Below the pieces are notes generated by a model that was not told the origin of the DNA, did not search any database, and saw nothing but the letters and a program-made list of their open reading frames with translations. The translations under genes and the position numbers were made by a program. Positions 33,580-43,753 of a stretch of 64,000 nt of DNA are shown here, one piece after another (position 1 is the stretch's first letter; each line of letters opens with the position of its first letter). The DNA is from Flammeovirgaceae bacterium UBA5585 (GTDB taxonomy: Bacteria > Bacteroidota > Bacteroidia > Cytophagales > Cyclobacteriaceae), in NCBI GenBank assembly GCA_002425185.1, contig DILT01000013.1:62001-126000 (forward strand), written 5' to 3'.

Positions 33580-36171
33580 TTGAGTCGTAATCCTTTGAAG
33601 TTCACCCTGTTTTATATCCTCCTGGCCCTGTCGGCCACCTTGTTTATGATGGGGTGTTCATCGGAATCAAGCACCTTTACCAGCAAGGCTTTTCATAATA
33701 CCACGGCACACTACAATGGGTATTACTATGCTTTGGAGGAGATCACTAAAATCGAGGGAACCATCCGCAAAAACCATAAGGATGATTACAACCGGGTGTT
33801 AAGGCTTTTCCCACCGCTGGATTCTACGCTGGCCAAGAGTTATGATAAAGACGTGCAGGAGGCAATTAAAATGGCCTCCATTGCAATTCAACGACACCCG
33901 AAAAGCAGGTGGGTGGATGATAGCTATATATTGGTAGGCAAGGGCAGGTTGTACAGCTTTGATTGGGGCAACGCCATTCAAACATTCAAATATGTAAATA
34001 CAAAAGGAACTGACATTAACGCCCGCCACCAGGCGCTGCTTTGGCTGGCCCGCACTTTTACCGAACACGGTGAATACAACAATGCAGAAGCTACCTTTGA
34101 TTTTCTGCAAAAAGAAAAACTCAGCAAGACCAATCTTAAAAACTTATACCTCGAAAAAGCACACCATTATCAGGTACGTGAAGATGATGACAAGTTTGTA
34201 AAAAATCTGACCGAGGCTGCGCCACTATTAAAAAAGAAAGACAGGCCCGGAAGGATTTACTTTATACTGGGGCAAGTTTACCAAAAGCTGGGGTTTGAGG
34301 CCGAGGCCTATAATTACTTCCGAAAGTGTATTGAAACCCATCCGGAATATGAAGTAGACTTTTACGCCCGGCTGTACATGGCACAGGTAGCCGAAATTTC
34401 AAAAAGCAGAAACATTTCAAATGCGCGCAAATCTTTTAAAAAACTCTTAAAGGATAGTAAGAACAAAGAGTTCAAAGACAAAATCTATTACGAGATGGGT
34501 GTATTTGAGCGGAAGCAGGATAATATTTCAGAAGCTATTGAAAACTATAAGCTTGCGCTTCGTGAAGGAAACAACAAACAAATTGATGGCGAAGCGTACC
34601 TGAGGCTTGGTGAAATTTATTACGATACACTAAAAAACTACGAAACCGCCAAGCTTTACTACGACAGCACAGTGAATACGCTCGATAAAAATTATGAAGA
34701 TTATCCGGTTATTAAATCACGGCAGGAAATCCTGGCCGAGTTTGTGAAACACCTGAAAACCATTGAATGGCAGGATAGCTTACTGGTGCTGGCTAAACTG
34801 GATTCTGCCGCATTGATGACCCATATTCAAACTGCCCTGGAAAGCAAAAAGGAGCCCGAAGTCAAAACCGGCAAAAAGAAAAAACGCAACCGCATTGATA
34901 TCAGCCAGGTTAGTTCATCCTTCACCACCGCAACCTCATTGGAGGGAACCGACTGGTATTTTGGAAATGCCTCTGCGCAAGCACTTGGTCAGCAGGAATT
35001 CAAACGCATTTGGGGAAGCATTCCATTAGAAGATAATTGGCGAAGATCATCACGTGCTGTTCCTGTGGCACAACGGCCCAACACCATTGTTGTTGAAACC
35101 CAGGAACAACCCACCCAGGAGGCCACCACTGAAACCGTTAGTATTGATCCTGCATTGAGTGAGTATAACCGCATCAGTAAAGAGCTTCCTAAAACAAACG
35201 AGCAGGTTAAAGAAGCCCTCGAGAAAATTGAGGATGCCTATTTTCACTTAGGTGATATTTATTACTTCAAGCTACTGGAAAAACATAATGCTGTTACCAC
35301 TTACGAAAAATTGTTATCACGTTTTCCGGATACGCATTACCGTCCCGAAGTATTGTACAAGCTTTATCTCATGCATAAGGATGTACAACCCGAAAAAGCT
35401 GAACGCTATGCACAGGAGTTAAAGGAGAATTTCCCTGAAAGTATGTTCGCTAAAATTCTTGTTAATCCCGATTATCTGTTGGAGTCCAGCCAGGTAGTAG
35501 AAAAACAAAAAGTCTTGTATAAAGAAGCTTATCAAAAATTTCAAGCCCAGCAACACAACGAATCGCTTACGCTGCTTAACAAGGCTTTGGCCGAAGAAAA
35601 GACCTACTTTACACCCAACCTGGAGTTACTCAAAATCCTGGTTATTGGAAACTCAGAAAGCATTGCCCAGTATCAATTTAACCTGGATGAGTTTATAAAA
35701 AACAACCCCGATACGGAAGTAACGGACTATGCGAAAAAACTGCTTACCGCTTCGCGCGACTTTGAGTTAAGGCGTGAAAAGGAAAAAGGCATTCAATACA
35801 ATCGCTCATTTGATGAGCCGCATTATTTCGTATTGGTTTATAAAACTGAAGCTAAGATTGAAGACATCGCCTCCAAAACACTTGATTCCTTTAACCAGAC
35901 TAACTTTAAAGAACTTGGTTTGAAAGTAAGCAACCTTATTTTGAACGAAAGTCTTTCCATAACCTTTGTGTCTGACCTTTCGCGAATAAACGCGGCCCTT
36001 GAGTATTACCGGATATTTAACGAAAAGCAGCCTGCACTCAACGCTTTAAAGAACCATAAATTCAATACTTTTGTAATTACGAAGAACAATTTCGATATCT
36101 TTTACCGTACAAAAGGCTTAGATGAGTACCTCCAATTCTTTGAAAAAAACTATATCCCTAAAAATCCGTAA
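33580..36171 (+). CDS. sprE: SprE/PorW-like T9SS tetratricopeptide lipoprotein
   Basis: 863 residues from TTG 33580; no in-frame ATG precedes the signal. Lipobox MMGC (Cys26). The mature start (SSESSTFTSKAFHNTTAHYNGYYYALEEITKIEGTI) and the series of tetratricopeptide repeats (about 60-400, then 540-640) match SprE of Flavobacterium and PorW of Porphyromonas, which are needed for type IX secretion and link the trans-envelope core to the attachment complex. A Lys/Glu-rich linker divides the two repeat blocks. It overlaps the PBP1A gene by 50 bases. Confidence 0.82.
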   Translation: MSRNPLKFTLFYILLALSATLFMMGCSSESSTFTSKAFHNTTAHYNGYYYALEEITKIEGTIRKNHKDDYNRVLRLFPPLDSTLAKSYDKDVQEAIKMASIAIQRHPKSRWVDDSYILVGKGRLYSFDWGNAIQTFKYVNTKGTDINARHQALLWLARTFTEHGEYNNAEATFDFLQKEKLSKTNLKNLYLEKAHHYQVREDDDKFVKNLTEAAPLLKKKDRPGRIYFILGQVYQKLGFEAEAYNYFRKCIETHPEYEVDFYARLYMAQVAEISKSRNISNARKSFKKLLKDSKNKEFKDKIYYEMGVFERKQDNISEAIENYKLALREGNNKQIDGEAYLRLGEIYYDTLKNYETAKLYYDSTVNTLDKNYEDYPVIKSRQEILAEFVKHLKTIEWQDSLLVLAKLDSAALMTHIQTALESKKEPEVKTGKKKKRNRIDISQVSSSFTTATSLEGTDWYFGNASAQALGQQEFKRIWGSIPLEDNWRRSSRAVPVAQRPNTIVVETQEQPTQEATTETVSIDPALSEYNRISKELPKTNEQVKEALEKIEDAYFHLGDIYYFKLLEKHNAVTTYEKLLSRFPDTHYRPEVLYKLYLMHKDVQPEKAERYAQELKENFPESMFAKILVNPDYLLESSQVVEKQKVLYKEAYQKFQAQQHNESLTLLNKALAEEKTYFTPNLELLKILVIGNSESIAQYQFNLDEFIKNNPDTEVTDYAKKLLTASRDFELRREKEKGIQYNRSFDEPHYFVLVYKTEAKIEDIASKTLDSFNQTNFKELGLKVSNLILNESLSITFVSDLSRINAALEYYRIFNEKQPALNALKNHKFNTFVITKNNFDIFYRTKGLDEYLQFFEKNYIPKNP

Positions 36172-38449
36172 TGCCCTTGGACTAAAGCATCCCTGGTTTA
36201 AACGAAGCGCTAAAATCATTTGGATACTTTTCTTCTGTTTCATCCTGGGGTTTCCGCTTTATATCTATTCTGTAAGTATTGATTTATTTGGGTTGTTCGG
36301 TGGCATGCCCAGCTTAAAATCCATTGAAAATCCCGAGAACGACTTATCGTCAGAGCTTATCTCTGCCGATGGTGTATCCCTTGGAAGGTATTTCAGGTAT
36401 AACCGGAGCCAGGTTAGTTATCATAATCTTTCAAAGGATCTGGTCAACACACTTATTCTTTCAGAAGATCACCGGTTTTACAATCACTCCGGAATGGATT
36501 TTATCGCCTACCTGCGGGTATTCAAAGGGCTGATTACATTCCATCCTGCCGGTGGCGGAAGTACCATAACCCAACAACTTGCAAAAAATCTATACACTCA
36601 AAATCCCAACATGGGTCTGGATGGTACACTTGGCAAATTAGGCCGGCTGCCCAGAAGGATAATACAAAAAACCAAAGAATGGATAATCTCCTTTCACCTG
36701 GAGAAGAATTTCACCAAAGAAGAAATCATTGCCATGTACCTGAATACGGCTGAATTCGGAAGCAACGCCTATGGAATACAGGTTGCCGCGGAAACCTATT
36801 TCAGCAAAACTCCAGACAGTTTAAATGTTCAGGAATCAGCTGTATTGGTGGGCATGCTACAAGCGATAACCCGCTTTAACCCGGTAACGAATCCTGAAAA
36901 CTCATTACGCAAAAGAAATGAGGTGCTGGCAAAACTCTACTATCACAAATACATAAAAACGCGTGAGGAGTATGATTCAATTCGTTCTTTACCGATTGTT
37001 TTACAATACCGTGTACAAAATCAAAACGAGGGCTTAGCTACTTATTTCAGAAGCGTTATCGGTCAGGATTTAATGGCTTGGTGTAGGGAGCGAGGAATCG
37101 ATTTATGGGAATCCGGATTAAAAATTTATACCACCATTGACAGCCGTTTGCAGCGCTATGCTGAAGAGGCTGTAGCAGAACATATGAAGTTTTTGCAAAG
37201 CGATTTTGATATCCATTGGAAGGGGAAAAATCCATGGATTGATGAAAATGGGAATGAAATAAAAGGCTATTTACAATCACGCATCAAGCAAACCGATGCG
37301 TATAAAAACTTAGTAGCGCGATACGGTGCCGATAACGATTCGGTAAAAATTATGCTGAACCTGAAAAAGCCTATGCGCATCTTCACCTGGAATGGCGAGC
37401 GTGATACACTTTTCAGTTCCATGGATTCATTGAGTTATTACAAGCGCTTTCTGCATACAGGATTGATTGCTGTTGATGCAAACACCGGTGCAATAAAGGC
37501 CTGGGTGGGGGGAGTCAACCATAAATACTTTAAATTTGATCACGTACGTCAGGGCAAACGACAGCCCGGTTCAACCTTTAAGCCCTTTGTTTATGGCGCT
37601 GCCCTTGAACTGGGTTATAACCCTTGCCTGGAGCTTACCGATATATCACCTGTGTTCAATGTTCCGGGTGGCACGTGGTATCCACCCAACTCTGATGGTA
37701 CACGAGGAACTGGCGAAAAAATGACTCTACGGCAAGCCATGGCGCGATCGGTAAATTCTATTACCGCCCAGGTGATGAAGGAAATAAAAGAAAAAACAGT
37801 AGTCGATTTTGCACATCGCGTTGGTATTTCGAGTCCGTTGGATGCTGTGCCTTCACTGTGTCTTGGAGTTAGCGATGTTTCCCTATATGAAATGGCAGGC
37901 GCCTATGCAACGTTTGTTAACAGTGGCATTTATACCGAGCCCTACTACATTACGCGCATAGAAGATAAAAACGGTAACGTAATCGAGAGCACCGTTCCGA
38001 AAACGCGCGAAGCCGTGAGCGAACAGACTGCTTATAAAATGATTTATATGTTACAAGGTGGCGTAGAAGAGGAAGGCGGTACATCACGAGGCCTTAGTCG
38101 CGACCTAAAAATCGATAATGAAATTGGTGGAAAAACAGGAACCACCAACAACGCCTCTGACGGCTGGTACATGGGCGTAACCCATAACCTTGTATCGGGA
38201 GTTTGGGTTGGTGGAGACGAACGGAGCATTCATTACCGCACCTGGAGCATGGGGCAAGGAACCCGTACTGCACGCCCGATTTGGGATAAGTTTATGACTA
38301 AAATCTATAAAGATGAAACCCTGGACTATAGGAAAGGGCAATTCAGAAGACCAAAAACAGGGCTAGATATTACACTCGATTGCGCCCGTTATCCCGGAGC
38401 AGACTCCACGCAGGTTATTGATCACAAACCATGGGATGATTTCAACTAG
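36122..38449 (+). CDS. Penicillin-binding protein 1A-type bifunctional peptidoglycan synthase
   Basis: 775 residues. One N-terminal membrane anchor (about 30-52). Glycosyltransferase domain with catalytic Glu115 in SEDHRFYNHSGMDF and the GGSTITQQLAKNL motif. Transpeptidase domain: active-site Ser484 in STFK (GSTFKPFVYGAALELG), SVN motif and KTGTT at 671-675. C-terminal part ends in an unstructured acidic tail. The start codon lies within the sprE-like gene, 50 bases before its end, so translation is coupled to a T9SS component. Confidence 0.95.
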   Translation: MSTSNSLKKTISLKIRNALGLKHPWFKRSAKIIWILFFCFILGFPLYIYSVSIDLFGLFGGMPSLKSIENPENDLSSELISADGVSLGRYFRYNRSQVSYHNLSKDLVNTLILSEDHRFYNHSGMDFIAYLRVFKGLITFHPAGGGSTITQQLAKNLYTQNPNMGLDGTLGKLGRLPRRIIQKTKEWIISFHLEKNFTKEEIIAMYLNTAEFGSNAYGIQVAAETYFSKTPDSLNVQESAVLVGMLQAITRFNPVTNPENSLRKRNEVLAKLYYHKYIKTREEYDSIRSLPIVLQYRVQNQNEGLATYFRSVIGQDLMAWCRERGIDLWESGLKIYTTIDSRLQRYAEEAVAEHMKFLQSDFDIHWKGKNPWIDENGNEIKGYLQSRIKQTDAYKNLVARYGADNDSVKIMLNLKKPMRIFTWNGERDTLFSSMDSLSYYKRFLHTGLIAVDANTGAIKAWVGGVNHKYFKFDHVRQGKRQPGSTFKPFVYGAALELGYNPCLELTDISPVFNVPGGTWYPPNSDGTRGTGEKMTLRQAMARSVNSITAQVMKEIKEKTVVDFAHRVGISSPLDAVPSLCLGVSDVSLYEMAGAYATFVNSGIYTEPYYITRIEDKNGNVIESTVPKTREAVSEQTAYKMIYMLQGGVEEEGGTSRGLSRDLKIDNEIGGKTGTTNNASDGWYMGVTHNLVSGVWVGGDERSIHYRTWSMGQGTRTARPIWDKFMTKIYKDETLDYRKGQFRRPKTGLDITLDCARYPGADSTQVIDHKPWDDFN

Positions 38450-38460
38450 CACTTCATCGT

Positions 38461-40251
38461 ATGTCGCACGATGATCTCAAAAAATATACCCTGCGTCTTC
38501 CCGACTCACCCGGTGTTTATCGGTTTTATAATGATGAAAGCAAACTCATTTATGTAGGGAAGGCTAAAAGTCTTAAGAAAAGAGTTACCAGCTATTTCAC
38601 TAAAAGCAACGGCCTAAGCCGTAAAACAACTAAACTCGTCTCCGAGATTTCAAAAATTGAATACACCCTTTCAAACACTGAGTTTGATGCCTTACTGCTG
38701 GAAAATAATCTGATCAAACAAAACCAGCCGAAGTACAATATCCTGTTAAAGGATGATAAAACGTTTCCGTACCTGTGCATTCTTAACGAACGATTTCCCC
38801 GAATCATTTCCACTCGCAAATACATACCAAAACAGGGTGAATACTTTGGCCCGTATGCCAGTGTTGTGGCCATGAAAAGCGTGTTGGAATTAATACGAAA
38901 GCTTTACACCATTCGTACATGCTCGCTATTACTAAGCGAATCAAACATTAACCAAAAGAAGTTTAAAGTATGTCTTGAGTTTCACATCGGCAATTGCAAA
39001 GGCCCTTGTGAAGGCCTTCAGCCCGAAGAAGAATATTTAACGGATATTGAACAAGCCCGGCATATATTAAAAGGAAATCTGAGCGCAGTAGAGAAACATT
39101 TTCAGTTTCATATGAAACATGCTGCGGATAGTTTATCCTTTGAAAAAGCCCAGTTCTTTAAAGATAAACTGCAGGTCCTTGAACGGTTTCAAAGTAAATC
39201 ACTCGTGGTTAACCGTGCCCTCACAGACATCGATGTAATTTCCATTTCCAGTAAGGATGAATATGCCTATGTAAACTATATGCTGATCAAAGAAGGCGCA
39301 ATCATCTACTCCAAAACAATCGAAATCAAAAAACAACTGGAGGAACCTGACGATGAATTGCTGGCGCTCACACTGCTTGATCTGCGCGCGAAAACAAATT
39401 CAACAAATGCAACGGTACTCAGTAACCTGCCCGTTCCGTTAATGTCAGCCGGACTGGAAAATATTATTCCCAAAATCGGTGACAAGAAAAAACTCGTTTC
39501 CTTATCGTTAAAAAATGCCCTTGAAATGCAAAAAGAACGAGCGTTACTCAGGGCTGAAAAGCGTTCGCGCAACAACGAAGTAATAGAAATTCTACAGAAA
39601 GATCTACATCTGCAACACCTGCCGCGCATCATCGAGTGCTTTGACAACTCTAATTTCCAGGGCGATCAACCCGTTGCTTCCATGGTGCGCTTTGTTAATG
39701 GAAAAGTCGACAAAAAGAATTACCGGCACTACAACATTAAAACCGTTACCGGCCCAAATGATTTTGAATCCATGAAAGAGATTGTTGGCAGGCGATATAA
39801 GCGAATTACGGAAGAAGCGGGCGAGTTTCCTGACTTGATTCTGGTCGATGGCGGTAAAGGACAATTAAGCAGTGCTTGTGAAGCGCTTAAAGCGCTTAAC
39901 CTATACGGGAAAATACCAATCGCTGGTATTGCAAAAAGACTGGAGGAAATTTATTTTCCTGAAGATCCCATTCCACTTCATGTCAATAAGAAATCTCCAG
40001 GTCTGCTTCTGCTCCAACAAATCAGGGATGAGGCACATCGGTTTGCCATAACCTTTCACCGCCAAAAACGAAGCAAGGTGCGCCTGACAACAGAACTTGA
40101 TGACTTAAAAGGAATTGGTGAGAAAACTGTAACCAAGCTCCTACAGCATTTCAAGTCAGTAAAAAAAATAAAGGAGGCATCGCAAGCAGAAGTAGAGAAA
40201 ATTATCGGGAGAGAAAAGGCAGCAAAACTATTCGCCAACAAAAAACCCTGA
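38461..40251 (+). CDS. uvrC: Excinuclease ABC subunit C
   Basis: 596 residues. N-terminal GIY-YIG nuclease (SPGVYRFYNDESKLIYVGKAKSLKKRV), a UVR motif region (about 200-240), the RNase H-like 5' nuclease domain (IIECFDNSNFQGDQPVASMV; PDLILVDGGKGQLSSA), and C-terminal helix-hairpin-helix repeats (LDDLKGIGEKTVTKLLQHF). Works with UvrA (also in this window, at 54828-57677) and UvrB in nucleotide-excision repair. Twelve bases after the PBP gene; its stop codon lies inside a terminator hairpin. Confidence 0.97.
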   Translation: MSHDDLKKYTLRLPDSPGVYRFYNDESKLIYVGKAKSLKKRVTSYFTKSNGLSRKTTKLVSEISKIEYTLSNTEFDALLLENNLIKQNQPKYNILLKDDKTFPYLCILNERFPRIISTRKYIPKQGEYFGPYASVVAMKSVLELIRKLYTIRTCSLLLSESNINQKKFKVCLEFHIGNCKGPCEGLQPEEEYLTDIEQARHILKGNLSAVEKHFQFHMKHAADSLSFEKAQFFKDKLQVLERFQSKSLVVNRALTDIDVISISSKDEYAYVNYMLIKEGAIIYSKTIEIKKQLEEPDDELLALTLLDLRAKTNSTNATVLSNLPVPLMSAGLENIIPKIGDKKKLVSLSLKNALEMQKERALLRAEKRSRNNEVIEILQKDLHLQHLPRIIECFDNSNFQGDQPVASMVRFVNGKVDKKNYRHYNIKTVTGPNDFESMKEIVGRRYKRITEEAGEFPDLILVDGGKGQLSSACEALKALNLYGKIPIAGIAKRLEEIYFPEDPIPLHVNKKSPGLLLLQQIRDEAHRFAITFHRQKRSKVRLTTELDDLKGIGEKTVTKLLQHFKSVKKIKEASQAEVEKIIGREKAAKLFANKKP

Positions 40252-40269
40252 CATTTCTGACAGGGTTTT
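40242..40269. terminator. Shared terminator of uvrC and gldN
   Basis: Perfect 9-bp inverted repeat (AAAACCCTG at 40242-40250, CAGGGTTTT at 40261-40269) with a 10-base loop; A and T runs flank both ends, so it can work in both directions. The uvrC stop lies in it and the convergent gldN ends 22 bases later. Confidence 0.85.
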
Positions 40270-40290
40270 GAGTATTTCTTTTAACCGAGA

Positions 40291-41205
40291 TTAGAACTCC
40301 CAAAGGTTGTGTTCCTTTTCCATCAACATCATCTCTGCCCATTCACGCGCCCACACACTTTCATAATAAGGACGTCCGTTGTTTCGGTAAACATCAGCTA
40401 TTGAATCATCATCCGGATTCTCAATCTTATAAATTGTCCCCTTGAACAATCTCAATAAAAAGGCATCTGCAAAGTTTTTATTCTCGGCCGTATTCTGGCG
40501 GTTAAACCAAACAGCCTTTGCTGGATTATTACGAAATACCTTCTCAACATCCTTGTATTTAAACCATCCTAAAGACTTAAACGTAGAAGTGTTTTGATCA
40601 AACGCTTGCATCTCAATGGCCTGAATGTCGTAATACAGACGTGATCTTCTTCTGTCAAATATCACATCCTCTGCAATATTAATTACTGTTATCTCTCGAG
40701 GTAAAAAAGTAAGACCTTGTCCTTGAGTAGTTACCAACCACTCGCCAGCTGGTGATGTGGCAGGGTTTGTACCCCTGTTTGTATTAACCTGTAATTCGTA
40801 ATTTTTACCATTAAAAGAAACAACATCCGCCTGATAGTAAGTATTGGTTGGATCCCATGCTGGAAAACTTTGACCCTGCTGGGAAACAAGGTTTGCCAAA
40901 AATTCATCCTTTGTTAGAACACTTTTCTCTGAAAGTGAATCACTTTTATAAATAACGGGGATTTCTCCTGATTTCACTGCGTCCATTAAAAGCTTAGTAA
41001 TTTCTCCGTTTCTGGCGAAAAAACCTTTATTCTGCTTTTCATTTAACTCCATGATACGCCAAACGCGCAACTTATACAATTGCTCATAGCGAGGAATAGG
41101 ATTCAGCGAGTTGGGATTATATTGGACTTCCTCTGGTTGGGCAAATGCCAACATAGAAGAACAAAATGCCACTATGAATAAAACTCGCTTTACAGTGCTT
41201 GTCAT
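40291..41205 (-). CDS. gldN: Type IX secretion protein GldN
   Basis: 304 residues with a signal peptide (VLFIVAFCSSMLAFAQ). The core resembles GldN/PorN: YNPNSLNPIPRYEQLYKLRVWRIMELNEKQNKGFFA, EDVIFDRRRSRLYYDIQAIE and YYESVWAREWAEMMLMEKEHNLWEF at the end. GldN forms a periplasmic ring with GldK beneath the outer membrane. One insertion (about 115-165, TYYQADVVSFNGKNYELQ) is unlike GldN and resembles a carbohydrate-binding or ricin-type fragment; see findings. The gene is last of gldKLMN. Confidence 0.92.
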   Translation of the reverse strand: MTSTVKRVLFIVAFCSSMLAFAQPEEVQYNPNSLNPIPRYEQLYKLRVWRIMELNEKQNKGFFARNGEITKLLMDAVKSGEIPVIYKSDSLSEKSVLTKDEFLANLVSQQGQSFPAWDPTNTYYQADVVSFNGKNYELQVNTNRGTNPATSPAGEWLVTTQGQGLTFLPREITVINIAEDVIFDRRRSRLYYDIQAIEMQAFDQNTSTFKSLGWFKYKDVEKVFRNNPAKAVWFNRQNTAENKNFADAFLLRLFKGTIYKIENPDDDSIADVYRNNGRPYYESVWAREWAEMMLMEKEHNLWEF

Positions 41206-41213
41206 ATTATTTC

Positions 41214-42803
41214 TTATTGAATAGGAATTTGTACAATATCATTACCTGAAACTACAACGGGTTCAGCATTACCTTTAAATGTCATACGAACAACTGTTTT
41301 AGGCTCAATAACAATTCGATCGCCCGGACGCATTAAAGAACGCCATGCTGTCAGATCGATTATCTCAGTAGTTTGAGTCATTTCCTGAACACGTTGAGTC
41401 CCTCGTGCCAAAATCACAGACATGTTTCTTATTCTGAAATTGGCATCCTGCGGTACTTCCGTTTTAAAGTTTTCGTCAGCCTCCGCATTAATACGTAAAC
41501 CGCCAATTGCACCGGCTTTAACACCATTTTTTAAATCAATATCACGTCCATTATTATCTTTAGCAATAATACGCGGACGCGGCACAGGTTTAACATCAAA
41601 TTGCTCAGTGCCTATAGTTGTTCCTGAGTTAGATACCGTTACAGAAACTTTGCGTTGACTGGGAATGATTGTCACTCTTCCGATTTTATCTCCCTTTTGA
41701 ATTTCACCACCACTCGCTGAAAATGATGGATTGTAATTCGTTCCCAAAGCAGGCACTTCGATGTTTACAGTGTTTCCGCAGCCCATGTATAATGTTGGAG
41801 CATTACCTGTTGTAACCCGAATAACAGGTTTTGCAACAAAGAATTCTATCGTTTGCTTGTACTCCTCATCGTTAAGCTTAATAACAGCCTCAAATGATTG
41901 CTTGGATAACCCCTGCGCATCATAATTACTGGCTCCAGCTGTAAATTTAACGCGACCCATTTTAATGCCGGTTGGGGCATCTACTTCAACAGGAATAGCT
42001 TTTCCGTTATACGTCATTTCGGGGCTTAAGGCGGAAGATGAAGCAGAGATAAACATATCGGCTTCGTAAGGTGCACCTGCAGCCACAATTGACGATTTCG
42101 GACGAACCATAGGAATGATATTTTCAAACGCTACACGAGCAGCACCAGCCTTTTCAGCCAGTTTGCGTAAAGCTTGTGATTCGTACTCCAATACTTCCGT
42201 CTGAATTTGAGAAACAGAGGCTAAGGCCGCAATTACCGGGGTGTTCTCGAAAGTAAAAGTTAAAAAATCCTTCCGGGCATGATCAGGGTCTGCAGCAAAA
42301 ACCGGCATGTCTTTAGGTGCCTTGGCTAACGTACCAAAGTTTTCACCGGTAAGCGCATTTAGTTGCTTCACATACTCATTAAGCGTTGATTCGAATTCCT
42401 TTCCCCATTTATTTTTCTTGTCGATCATCATGGTGGCTACCGCAGAACCATGGTTATTTATGAGACTCTCATCAACCTTATCACTTCCGGAAACCTTCAA
42501 CATTTCCTTCTTCAGTCCTTCTATCCACTCGTTGGTAGTTGCCGTAAGTTCGCGCACTTTTTGGGCGTTTTCCACAGCCGCTTTTATTTCAGGCTTTTCA
42601 CTTTTGCCACCCTCTTTTAAAATAGAAGCAAGCTGTTGTTCATTGGCCTTTTTGGTATCCTCTATCAATTGACCCAACGTTTCATTGATAATGGCAAATT
42701 TCTCAAGTACTGCACTACTCACCTGAAGCGCCAGAAGAGCCGTTAGTACGAGGTACATCATACCAATCATCTTCTGCCTGGGGGTTTCTTTTTTACCTGC
42801 CAT
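41214..42803 (-). CDS. gldM: Type IX secretion/gliding motor protein GldM
   Basis: 529 residues. Near the start a single membrane helix follows the conserved GKKETPRQKMIGMMYLVLTALLALQVSSAVLEKF. The large periplasmic part holds the D1-D4 domains, beta-rich with the cap-like C-terminal domain. With GldL it forms a proton-driven rotary motor that drives T9SS and gliding. It overlaps no neighbour and is 62 bases after gldL. Confidence 0.95.
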   Translation of the reverse strand: MAGKKETPRQKMIGMMYLVLTALLALQVSSAVLEKFAIINETLGQLIEDTKKANEQQLASILKEGGKSEKPEIKAAVENAQKVRELTATTNEWIEGLKKEMLKVSGSDKVDESLINNHGSAVATMMIDKKNKWGKEFESTLNEYVKQLNALTGENFGTLAKAPKDMPVFAADPDHARKDFLTFTFENTPVIAALASVSQIQTEVLEYESQALRKLAEKAGAARVAFENIIPMVRPKSSIVAAGAPYEADMFISASSSALSPEMTYNGKAIPVEVDAPTGIKMGRVKFTAGASNYDAQGLSKQSFEAVIKLNDEEYKQTIEFFVAKPVIRVTTGNAPTLYMGCGNTVNIEVPALGTNYNPSFSASGGEIQKGDKIGRVTIIPSQRKVSVTVSNSGTTIGTEQFDVKPVPRPRIIAKDNNGRDIDLKNGVKAGAIGGLRINAEADENFKTEVPQDANFRIRNMSVILARGTQRVQEMTQTTEIIDLTAWRSLMRPGDRIVIEPKTVVRMTFKGNAEPVVVSGNDIVQIPIQ

Positions 42804-42865
42804 TTTTATCTGGTTTTATCATGTATACTATAATTCTTCTTAAACCTATCTACCAACTTAATTCC

Positions 42866-43690
42866 TTAGTTACCTCCACCTTTCATAGCAGTGAGCATGC
42901 TGCCATAAACTTTATTCAGGGCGGTAAGATTATCTGAAAGTTTGCCTAATTCAGTGGTAAACTTTGTGGTGTTTTCACCTACTTTAGAGAGGCCGGACAT
43001 GGCACCGGTTAAACTTTCGTAGAACTTGTTCATGTTCTTCACATGGCTATCCGCATCCTTCAGTTCCATTTCATAAACAGAATTTAAAGCTGCCAGATTC
43101 TTAGTAACTTTTTGAACTTGTGAGTGATACTCGCCAGCATCTTTTGAGGCATTGGCCATAGAGCCAACAGCATCGATAGCTGTTTTGTAAGATGTATTCA
43201 TGTCAGACAAAGCCTTAGACGCTGTCTTCACATTTGTAGCGTACTCGTTTGTTGCCACAGCCGCATTTGAAAGGTTGTTCATCTGTTTGGCGGAGTCGGC
43301 CAGGTTGGTTAACCCCTTGCCCAAATTATCCAGCAGGTTCTGATCTACCTTTGCGGTCTTGAGCATTTCGTCAATTTTCAAAAGTGGCGAATCGGTTGCG
43401 CCAGCACCGGCCTTGCGTACCGTAGGCGAAGAAATTGAGCCTTCGAAATCTTCGGCCAATTCCGGATATACTTTTGTCCAATCGGTTTCTTTGGCAGGCG
43501 GCTCAAATGCACTTAAAAAGAATATGGCCGCTTCGGTAAGCAGACCGACCATCAGCATTTGGTCAGCACCGGTTAAGTGAAGGATTTTAAATAGTGCTCC
43601 GACAATTACCACCGCTGCACCAATACCATAGACTTTTGGCATGATGGTTTTAAAGAGTAGTTCTGCAAATCCGCCTTTTTTCTTGCTCAT
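42866..43690 (-). CDS. gldL: Type IX secretion/gliding motor protein GldL
   Basis: 274 residues. Two membrane helices near the N-terminus (about 14-36 and 40-60, KVYGIGAAVVIVGALFKILHLTG, MVGLLTEAAIFFLSAFEPP) and a long cytoplasmic coiled-coil tail rich in Asn, Ala and Lys repeats. A glutamate in the second helix (about 53, in LTEAAIFF) is in the place reported to be protonatable in GldL stators. Pairs with GldM. Confidence 0.95.
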   Translation of the reverse strand: MSKKKGGFAELLFKTIMPKVYGIGAAVVIVGALFKILHLTGADQMLMVGLLTEAAIFFLSAFEPPAKETDWTKVYPELAEDFEGSISSPTVRKAGAGATDSPLLKIDEMLKTAKVDQNLLDNLGKGLTNLADSAKQMNNLSNAAVATNEYATNVKTASKALSDMNTSYKTAIDAVGSMANASKDAGEYHSQVQKVTKNLAALNSVYEMELKDADSHVKNMNKFYESLTGAMSGLSKVGENTTKFTTELGKLSDNLTALNKVYGSMLTAMKGGGN

Positions 43691-43753
43691 TGTAGTATGG
43701 GTTTAAGTTTTTTTGGGTCTGGTTTTACTAAAGTTAAATAGAGATTTCAATAA

